Shown one piece after another: positions 55,666 through 64,000 of a stretch of DNA of 64,000 nt; positions within the stretch are counted from its first letter, which is position 1; each line of letters begins with the position of its first letter. The stretch is from Ceratodon purpureus. Its lineage: Eukaryota > Streptophyta > Bryopsida > Pseudoditrichales > Ditrichaceae. The stretch lies in the NCBI GenBank assembly GCA_014871385.1, contig CM026426.1, positions 90,316,893-90,380,892 on the forward strand. Direction: 5' to 3'. The position numbers and the translations under genes were made by a program. The notes below the pieces were generated by a model. That model had not been told where the DNA came from and did no database searches. It worked only from the letters and a program-made list of their open reading frames with translations.

Positions 55666-55875
55666 TACTGTGTCTTTGTCTTCTTTGCCTTATCCTCGGT
55701 GTCCTTCGACTGCGTCATCCTCGGCTTCGATCCTTCCGCCTTCGAAGCCCGTGCCGCTTTCTTCTTCGCTTTCTCCTCGGCCTTCATCTCCTTTGACTTG
55801 ATCTCTAATGATTTAGTGACGATCTAGGTCTTAAGGGACTTGGTCGAGGTTGAAACCTCACTGTTCAACACTATA
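55666..55875 (-). pseudogene. Lys/Ala-rich C-terminal exon remnant
   Basis: Minus strand, ending at TAG 55666-55668. TKSLEIKSKEMKAEEKAKKK then AARASKAEGSKPRMTQSKD and TEDKAKKTKTQ give a strongly basic coiled or disordered tail. Upstream, a related TKSLKT stretch is separated by an in-frame TAG, suggesting a small internal duplication. Possibly another gene fragment carried by the CACTA element whose candidate end lies at 55923. Confidence 0.35.
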
Positions 55876-55912
55876 GGTAGTTTAGAAAAGAATCAAAGGA
55901 CAATAATACTAG

Positions 55913-55923
55913 CTCTTGTAGTG
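55913..55923 (+). repeat. Candidate right end of a CACTA element
   Basis: CTCTTGTAGTG is complementary to CACTACAAGAG. It could be the right end of the outer CACTA element that holds the 51.2-kb TNP2 gene, but the next three bases (AAC) do not match those before 9990 (TTA). Confidence 0.3.
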
Positions 55924-57261
55924 AACTATGACTATCTCAAAGATGAGAGTCATTGTCCTATGCTTTTAGGTCAATGAGAACAAAGTTTTAACAAAGAACC
56001 AACATATGTCGATCGTACATATGACAAAAAATTTGTTATGCAGTAGGTAGAGCAATAAAGTAGAACAAATCATAATTTTTTTTAAGATGTGCAATATGTA
56101 TGTCACAATGTGTATGCAATATGCATACACATTGTGGGTCAAGAAGTCAACCTCGACGAGATGCCACAATGTATACCAGAATGCATATGCCACTCATCTG
56201 ACAATGGAGATTTTGGCTGTGATGCGGAGTTATCACCTTGTCCTCCAGGATTGTTCAGACAAGGGCTAACATATCTATCAAAGCGTCCTTGGGAAATCAA
56301 CAAGCTCCAATGGCAAATACACAACTTACATGTGCTCACCTTACCTCCACTATATGAAAAACCAGCTTCTAATCAACTAGTATAAAATAGTTATCAGTCA
56401 GTATTAGCAGTTGGCTCGGACTTGCTTCTACTCATCCTCCGTATACAAGCATACACATGGCACACGTACTTGGGTTAGTGTAAAACTGTAAACATTTTGA
56501 CCTTTTACCTTTGTCAACTCTACCAACCGCATTGGTCCATTCAACAATGAGTCGGATCTCCGCTCACTTTGATAGTACAATCAGACCCATACCTCTCAAA
56601 TTCTTCCATCATGATCCATGCTGTATCCTTCAACCCAGCACTTGAATTTAACCCAAATGTCAGATTCTCATTGAAAGTGTTTGTGATAACCTGTCCGCCG
56701 CTGGCCCTTTCCCGGTTATTACCATTCTTCATCTCTCCCACGACAGTTGTAGCATATATCTTTCCTATGGTTTGTATACTTGAATAAATTCTTTTCTTCC
56801 CTTTAACCTGTGGTAAGTCTTTGATTAGTACTTTGGAGACCATAATTGGAATCCTAGTCGAAAGTCATACCAGAGTTGATCAGTGCTAAATCTCTACTAC
56901 TATCATAAAATTCCATTCGACAATTGAATCATACGAGCAAATCAGACCATACGTGAGAACCCTGAAAAAAATGAAACGTGGAATAAACCTTCTTTCCCGT
57001 CGCCCAGACTACCACAACCCCAGCAAAGTTCTTTCTCACCAGATACCCACCCCTCGAATGCCTCAACACCCGCGATTCTGTGCAACTTCACACTACATAC
57101 CCAAAACATCGCTCTGGTTCGTGAATGCGGAATCCAGAACCCTCTTCCAAATCTAAACGACAACCCACTCTTTGGTAGACTAGAACCAGGTGAACCGTCG
57201 AATGTGTCACGGGTGCGACCAGGAATTTGAAAATATTTAGAATTATAAATATTGTCTATGT
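55924..57261. other. No gene recognised; one minus-strand frame at 56541-56843
   Basis: The minus frame 56541-56843 (100 codons: VKGKKRIYSSIQTIGKIYAT, NENLTFGLNSSAGLKDTAWI) looks protein-like but matches nothing I know. The AT-rich remainder has no exon-like segment. A palindromic GTATGCAATATGCATAC sits near 56111-56127. Confidence 0.3.
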
Positions 57262-57419
57262 CTCACCCTCCATGGAAAAACCAACCTGGTTTAAAATAGA
57301 AATTTGGGACCCTATCATCTAAATTATAGTCTACTCGTAAAACTAAATTTCTGAATGATTTAGCAAAAAAAATTCAAAATTGTATTTTTAACCAGTTTGG
57401 TTTTTCCATGGAGGGTGAG
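57262..57419. mobile_element. 158-bp MITE
   Basis: Terminal inverted repeats of about 32 bp (CTCACCCTCCATGGAAAAAC at the left, its complement at the right, two mismatches) and a 4-bp duplication ATGT (57258-57261, 57420-57423). No coding capacity. It lies about 560 bp beyond the ALDH stop codon. Confidence 0.75.
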
Positions 57420-57977
57420 ATGTATCTCAAGATCTTACACCTTTGGTAAGGTAAATAATAGAAGTGAAAATCGAGTTTTCCACTTCCCAATACAGAATCT
57501 GAAGAGCAGAAAACGTACACATACTTTACAATGAAATGAAACTGACAACTTACATAGTATGCAGAACAAGCATACATAGTGCAAGAAAGATGAAAAATGA
57601 AGTCATGCGCTACAATATTTGTCATATGAATTCCTGAACTACTCGATCTGCAAAAATAGAGGGCTCAAGTATGTTCAAGAGTCAGAAGTCTGCTATCATA
57701 TTCCTGACCATGATGACCTAAACCAACACATATCAACCTCCACTTGTACTTGCCTTAACTTATCAAGACCTTGCTGTATAGTGTCGTTAATTACCTGTTG
57801 ACAAACCTTATTAGCCTCCCTCATAATTGTATAGTCCCCTGGGTGGCCTCACAAGAACCAAAAAACAATTGAGAAGGAGAAAAACTGTGGTAACCAATGT
57901 TACAGAATTTCACAAGGGCCCTAATGCTGTGTAGTCTAGAGATCAGGTTACGAGCCTCTGATGTTACAGCCACTATG

Positions 57978-60900
57978 TCACAAGTATGCCGGGTTGTAAA
58001 TTGGCATGATAACCGATTTCACTTGTTGGTAATTTGCCAGAGCATACGCCCCATTTTCTCGCCCAAATCCACTTTTCTTGTAACCACCAAAGGGAGCTGA
58101 TGGTGTGAGAATACCATACGCATTGACCCATACAGTGCCGGCTTTAAGTGCGCGAGTTACGGTATTGATGGTGTCCACATTCTTTGTCATCACAGTTGCT
58201 CCTAATCCATATTCAGACTGGTTTGAGCGTTTGATCACTTCATCGACCGTCCTGTCGAACAGTACCCACCAATTCAAGATGTGATGAATGTTAGTCACTA
58301 ATTTAGGTGCATACGCATGCTGGATACTAATCTTCATAAATCGACGAAACAAAGATTGAAACTTAAAGAAAACGATCAAGAACTTCAATAATACTGTACA
58401 TACTTGAATTTGATAACAGACATAACAGGTCCAAAGATCTCCTCTCGACAAATTTTCATGCCATCCTGTGAAAACAAATCAGAGAAGTAGCTCAGATTAG
58501 CATAAGACTTCACATGGTGCAAATAAGAAATAAAGAAGCTAAGAGATGACTCTAGGAAAATAGAGATTTCCCCGTACCTGAACATCGGCGAATATGGTGG
58601 GTTGAATGTAGTAGCCCTTGCAGCCCACGCGATTACCGCCTGTAACAAGCCGGGCACCATCATCCTTTCCGGCTTGGATATAGCTCATCACTTTATTATA
58701 TTGAGCTTTATCTGCCTGCTCTCACAGGTTACCCACCGTGAAATTCTCAGCGTGCTCTCTGATACTTGTAAAAAGAAAGAAACGATTTCAAACTCAACAA
58801 CCTCGAAAGCAAAAAACTATTTTTTAAGAGGACGTTATGACAAATTCAAGTTCACAGAACAGCAATGACATTATTAACTAGCTGGTACGATCTCTCTGAA
58901 TTATAAATTCCTGACATCAAATGACACATTTTGTTCAATTGAAGAATCGCACCTTCATTAAACGAGAATGGGTTCTTGCACAAGCGCTTACAGTTTGAAA
59001 GGTGTACCTGAGGACCATGCTCAACACCCGATTTGAACGGATCTCCTACGACACGATTCTCGGCACGGGTTTTGGCTCGCTCCAGATACTTGTCATAGAC
59101 ACTCTCATGCACAAAAGTCCGTGATCCTGCAACGCACATTTGTCCCTGCATGTACGCAGTCGCCTCTTTCAAGTTTAGTTTGACAATGCAACTCCTATGC
59201 AACCGGCTATATTGTTTCTAGAAAACCTACATGCAAACAGGGAGAACGAATGATTTCGTACCTGGTTATAGAAGATAGCTTGATGTGATTGCTCAACAGC
59301 TGCGTCCATGTCGGCGTCCTCAAATATGATGAAAGGCGACTTGCCCCCAAGTTCGAGAATCACAGGTTTAAGGTTGCTCCGGGCTGCTCCTACCATGATT
59401 TCACGCCCAACTTCCGTGGACCCCGTGAAAGCCACCTATTATTGAAATTCTCCCAATACGTCAGATTTTCAGACAAACTAGAGCAAATAATAGTGATCCA
59501 AACCTCAACCAAAGTCTAGATGACAGATTTGCAATACAAGTAAGCTAACCCGGGGTTCGTACACAATACACGACGTTCTGCAAAAAAACTCACAATGCCT
59601 AATCGATATTGTGTGAGCAACTCATCTACTCATTCCCGCTGAGACAGCCCCAGGGAACCAAGCACAGAGTTGGAATAAAGAATACATACCTTGTCAACAT
59701 CCATGTGACTTGCAATATGCATGCCAGCATCACCGTAGCCGGTGACCACATTCAAGGCGCCCTCTGGCAATCCTGCCTGGAATTGAAAACATTCTTTTAT
59801 TACAAAAGTCAATCAGGATGTAACCTAAAACCGACATCAGTCTCCCCGCAATAACAGGTATCAGAACCACAGTAACAGATGTTAAAGGACTTATTTGCCG
59901 AAGTACACAAGCTCAAAGATTCTATCAGTGAAATGCTAGATGGCTTGATGAGATCTGGTTGGTTTTCATTGGATACCTCAGCTGCAAGCTTGGCAATCAA
60001 AAGTGCAGAGAGAGGGCTCTGTTGTGCTGGTTTGAGAACAATCGTGTTTCCACATGCAAGAGCCGGAGCTACCTTCATAGCCAAAAGATAAAATGGGGCA
60101 TTCCACGGCAAAATCGAACCCACCACACCAATCGGCTCATGTAAAGTGTAAGCATGAAATGATCCATCAGTTGGCAGTACCATCCCATGTGTCTTGTCGC
60201 ACCATCCTATATAACATTCCAGAATATTTTGTAGTCAAACAAAACAAACGTAAAAGAAAAGCTATTGAAATTGTTCTGAGTACGATAAAATTCAGCAATG
60301 TAAATAATTACCTGCATAGTACCGAAATAATCCGATGGCAAGAGGTGCCTCCGCCAAGCGAGCAAAGTCGTACACTTTGCCCATGCTCAACGTGTCAAGG
60401 GCGGATAGTTCATCTTTGTGCTCGTCCATCAGGTCGGCCATGCGATTTAAAATACGAGCCCGTTCCTGTGATTAATTTAGTCAATTAAAACAAGACTGGA
60501 AGTTTTCATTGTCAGCATTTAGCAATGTAGACATCAGACTTCTCAATTTAAAACTTCATTCACAGTTACTTGTTGCAAATAGGTTGACAATTAAGACATA
60601 TCAACAAAATCTGGAGTTGAGGACGTACACATCCAGGTAAGCGAGGCCAAGGACCTTCCTCGAAAGCTTTACGGGCAGCCTTCACGGCCCTGTCAACATC
60701 TTCTACGTCAGCTCGTGCCACCTCCACAGACACCTCTTCGGATCTCGGGTCCACTGCTGGGAATGTTTTTCCTGCACAACAAAATCTCACACCTGATAAT
60801 CGTACTTACTCCTACTACCAGAATAGTTTTGCATCCACGAGACCAATTCAGAGAAGGTCTGATCAGGTTGCCGTTCAATTATGGGTGCATTCTAGCAGCA

Positions 60901-61606
60901 TAGTTGGAGGACGAAATTTGATACACGAACTAAACACATTATTGCAAAGGAACCACAAAGTCCAAACACTTTTTAAATCCAAACGCCATGGCCTCCAATT
61001 AAGTGCACATATCAAGAATTACCTGAAACCGAGTCGACAAAGTCGTTATTTATAAACAACTTCGTGTACTGAACTGTAAATGGTGATCTAAGGGGAGATT
61101 CAACTGGCTCCGTTGCCAATACTGCCCGACAGTGCATTCTGGAACGACCACTGGCAGTCCTCGTCCCGCGTCCAACATCTAATAGAAAGAGAATACGTGC
61201 ATCAGCTTCCAACTCTGGGACAGCAAAGATAAAATAGTATGAAACCCGACCTTCTTCAAAAACAGTTTGAAGCATCAAGAATAAAGTACCATTACGATGA
61301 AACCAAACTGAAGGTCGTCTAGAAAGTACGATACGAGTTCCTACCCCTCAGATCTCAATCAATGCCGTTCCAAATATCCTGTATCTCGTCTTCATCTTAC
61401 ACGGAATTACCTTTTTTACTTACTGGCTACTGTTTTGAAGGAAAACTTGATAAATGCAATTTTCTTACGATACTGATCATTGCTGAAAGCGACTCACTGG
61501 TATATGAACTGCAGCTGACCGACGAGGAATAGTTATGATGTCGTGGCATACTTGACTGCATCTTTAACCCCAGAGCTCGTGCTCCTCCTTTCGACATTGC
61601 AGCCAT
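57978..61606 (-). CDS. ALDH2: Aldehyde dehydrogenase family 2 (ALDH2-type), 11 exons, intact
   Basis: NAD-dependent oxidation of aldehydes to acids. Exons (plus coordinates, in transcription order): 61474-61606, 61023-61178, 60629-60771, 60312-60465, 59977-60206, 59690-59776, 59262-59435, 59008-59145, 58578-58715, 58404-58465, 57978-58251; all but the first have clear GT-AG borders and phases fit, giving 562 residues. Exon 1 could end at 61469 by splice strength (GTAAGA), but only the 61474 donor (GTATCG) keeps frame. The N-terminus ([20 protein letters not shown], Ser/Arg-rich) suggests a mitochondrial transit peptide. Catalytic landmarks are all present: PWNAPF (Asn), LKPAQQSP (Lys), FTGSTEVG (NAD site), LELGGKSPF (general base Glu), GQMCVAGS (nucleophile Cys), EEIFGPV (Glu), [12 protein letters not shown]. 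Introns are short (about 100-460 bp). A second ATG at 61621 is in frame. Confidence 0.93.
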
Positions 61607-61621
61607 GAAATCTATATACAA

Positions 61622-62857
61622 TCAGACAAACACATTAAGGATCAACTAGGTGCAAATCCAGGAAAAAAATTCAAACTCTGAAGAAGAAAGAGTGGCCGAA
61701 TCTGATTCACGAAGGTACTATAGATGCCAGTACTGAAACAAGTAATTAAAGACTACGAAATGGAAAACACACCCGACGTTAATTGGAAATAATCTCCATA
61801 CCGATGTATCCATTCTTATGTTGAAATCGGAGATTTCAAGGATTCCACCACACTGTAATGCAGCCCCATCTACTTGAAAAGTGAAATCGAGAAAAGAAAA
61901 GCAAAGAATTTACTAACAAGAAACAAAAACAGGAAGTAGGAAAAGCACACATAATTCTCATACCCACAAGGACAACCGACAAATTATAAAAAATGTGGGG
62001 AGCTACATATTATAATCAAAACTTGCGTGACTTAACACATGGCTCCTAAAAATCTAATTTCTTAGACCTCAGAGTGGCTAATGCGAGTACTAAATGCGTA
62101 AGGCTAATCAATGATAAAATAAATAAATTGGCGTAGACCACTCAATGTATCTACGTGACACGAAACTGAAGATGATGTATGTGTTCAACTGGTTCTTCTA
62201 TAAAAGTCCAAACAGTAGCCAACGCCCTTGAAACAAAAAACTCTACTCGAAAGCAGAACCTGATCGGAAAAGGATGACGAATTCTGCAAACGTGATGAGC
62301 AGAACACTAGCTTCAGGAAAATACTGATGCAAAGGGGCGAAGGCACACAACAATCCTGTTTCCTCCCAGCACCAAAGCTCGGGACTCAGTGCGAGACTAA
62401 TTAAGTCTGTCTCTTAGCACTAACCAGCCTTGTTAATTGCAACGGTAACCCAGACTCAAAAATGCACAGCTGACCTGAGTTCAAGCTCACACCGAATCGA
62501 AGCACACCCTTCAACATATCTGACTATGTAGGGCCTATGAACCAACTGGGCACTCAAATTCTCCACAACTGACACGCATCAAACGAGGAAATGAAAATTC
62601 CAGAGTGTGATCACGAATGGAAGGCAGGGCTCTGAGGTTGTACGTTCTGTTGTGTGCACAATTAAAGAGCAACCAGGCGTGTGACACAAAAACCTTGAGT
62701 GGGATGAGAAAGTGGAAGAGAAGTGAAGCCCTATTTGTACAACAGAGGAGTGTCGTGCACCAGAGCGGAGGAAGCAAAGGCGGGCGATGGCGCGCAAGCG
62801 CGAGGCAACTTCAGAGATCCAGGAGTTTGCCGTGAAAGGTCGATCCAAGAGTTCGTA
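61622..62857. promoter_or_regulatory. ALDH upstream region
   Basis: No gene on either strand. The region must contain the 5' leader and promoter of the minus-strand ALDH gene. I see no TATA box I would defend. Frames at 62535-62848 (minus) and 62617-62908 (plus) overlap each other and are not supported. Confidence 0.35.
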
Positions 62858-63190
62858 GTGGGAGTCACACTTGAGAAACCTCCTCAGGGAAGGATTCTCA
62901 GGGAATGAGTTACTTCATCCAAGTAGAAGTTACTTTGAGTTACCATTCTCCCACTTCATGAAATGTATGATGAGGTGTTACTCTCTCCTCCAACCTCAAT
63001 GCATTCCGGGAGAATGGACATTCCACTTTCCCAAGTGCCCGGAATGTCCATTCTCCCGGAATGCATTGAGGTTGGAGGAGAGAGTGACACCTCATCATAT
63101 ATTTCATGAAGTGGGAGAATGGTAGCTCAAGGTAACTTCTACTTGGATGAAGTAACTCATTCCCTGAGGTCTCTCAACTGTGACTCCCAC
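62858..63190. mobile_element. Foldback (hairpin) MITE
   Basis: A near-perfect palindrome of 333 bp. Arms of about 165 bp start GTGGGAGTCACACTTGAGA and end with the complement; the centre is near 63030. The left arm has about 14 extra bases (near 62884-62896). Flanking TA dinucleotides (62856-62857, 63191-63192) fit a Tc1/mariner (Stowaway) duplication. It lies about 1.25 kb upstream of the ALDH ATG. A transcript would fold into a long hairpin. Confidence 0.85.
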
Positions 63191-63192
63191 TA

Positions 63193-64000
63193 GTGCAAGA
63201 CAAACGTCGAAACTGAAAACGACTCCACTGTTACACTAATTCAGGTGGCCAAGTTTGTGAGTCTGGGTATAAAAAGTGGGGACACATTCTTCACCATTTC
63301 TAGTCCTAATCTGTGAGAGCTCTCCACCTCTCTCAGAGCTATCTTCGAATCACAGTTCTAGTCAAATTCTTCTGACCTCTCAAAACAACAACCTCATGTA
63401 ACCTCGGCGTTGAGTACGCAAACTTCTAGTTTTAAACAAGTGTGCAAGTAATTTAAATCGGAAGTCCGGGGCCCAAGACCTTGCGCAGCCGAGGTAACAT
63501 GTGTATTACTATATTCGAAGCTTGACTACTCTTACTATTGGAAAAGAGCTATGAGAGAGGTGAAGAGCCCTCACTAGATAAGGGTTACAAATGAGCACAC
63601 ATCCATTTCCGATTCATATACCCGTATCCTGTGTTTAAAAGGGAAGTTCAGAGTACAAACATGAGTTATTTTGGAGTTACTCTTTCTATAAATAGCTCCA
63701 AGAGAGGTGGAGATAGGCACAAAATTAGGGTTAGAAATGAGCAAAAGATATTGCCGCTTTATGTAGAAGGTCTTTCTGTTTATATATACAATTTTTATTT
63801 TTTATTTTTTTTATTTATTGGTTTTTTGATACAATCGAAAGAGATCTTTAACAGCACAAGAGAAACAATGGTAGATAGCCCAATCCAACTCTATTTCTCT
63901 CTTGACTTGTTCTTTGTTCCAAACATTAGCTATTTGAGTTTGCAAGATAAAGCGTGGACACATTTTCATTTTTTATCGATCATCGGAGAACGTGATGTGT
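63193..64000. other. No gene recognised; TATA-like sites
   Basis: GGGTATAAAAAGTGGGG near 63267 and CTATAAATAG near 63687 are TATA-like on the plus strand. An inverted pair (CTCCACCTCTCTCAGAGCT near 63332, AGAGCTATGAGAGAGGTGAA near 63547) lies between them. It may be a promoter or LTR of something beyond the window edge. Confidence 0.35.

Noticed and set aside
58385-60488. Plus- and minus-strand frames around the ALDH exons
   Set aside because: They are shadows or read into introns; the GT-AG exon model in the minus strand explains the region fully.
63265-63700. A new LTR or gene start at the right edge
   Set aside because: TATA-like sites alone are too weak, and no second LTR or coding exon is visible before the window ends.

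Overview
The window looks like a land-plant nuclear genome, probably a lineage with short introns; I cannot name the species. The evidence is a plant-type aldehyde dehydrogenase gene with eleven exons and short introns, CACTA (TNP2) and MULE transposons, and captured fragments of plant genes (MADS K-box, RRM protein, probable profilin). About 90% of the window is transposon sequence, nested several layers deep. The only clearly intact host gene is the aldehyde dehydrogenase at 57978-61606 (minus strand).

Layout. 1-9.9 kb: decayed DNA with the C-terminal half of a CACTA TNP2 transposase (1.87-4.03 kb) and several unassigned ORFs. 10062-49564: a stretch bounded by CACTACAA / TTGTAGTG ends and a 3-bp ATT duplication, read as one CACTA element swollen by later insertions. 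Its own DNA (23.9-27.8 kb) carries minus-strand host exon fragments, as in Pack-TYPE transposons. Inside it lie (a) a LINE at about 10.9-23.67 kb and (b) a MULE at 27835-48952. The LINE has ORF1 with a coiled coil, a 2A-like motif, an AP-type endonuclease, reverse transcriptase, RNase H, a zinc knuckle and a candidate restriction-like endonuclease. The MULE has ~200-bp terminal inverted repeats and an 8-10 bp target duplication. It encodes a Ulp1/C48 protease-domain protein on the plus strand and a MURA-like transposase with SWIM finger on the minus strand. A 5.8-kb LTR retrotransposon (42611-48428, duplication TTGAT) sits just upstream of the transposase ATG.

49.6-57 kb: AT-rich DNA, the N-terminal half of a second TNP2 gene (51.2-53.5 kb) interrupted by a 752-bp solo LTR, tandem and GA/CT repeats, and a 158-bp MITE. 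57.9-61.6 kb: ALDH family 2 gene. 62.86-63.19 kb: a 333-bp foldback MITE in the ALDH upstream region. The last 0.8 kb has TATA-like sites but no gene I can support.

The most interesting signal is in the MULE. The octamer GTGACACT (or its complement) occurs 15 times across about 13 kb, and a 7-bp core is also in the right terminal repeat. In Arabidopsis VANDAL MULEs, an element-encoded protein (VANC) binds short motifs scattered along its own element and removes DNA methylation. The MULE here, with a large non-transposase Ulp1-domain protein and a dispersed element-specific motif, is a candidate for a separate anti-silencing system. All motif counts were made by eye.
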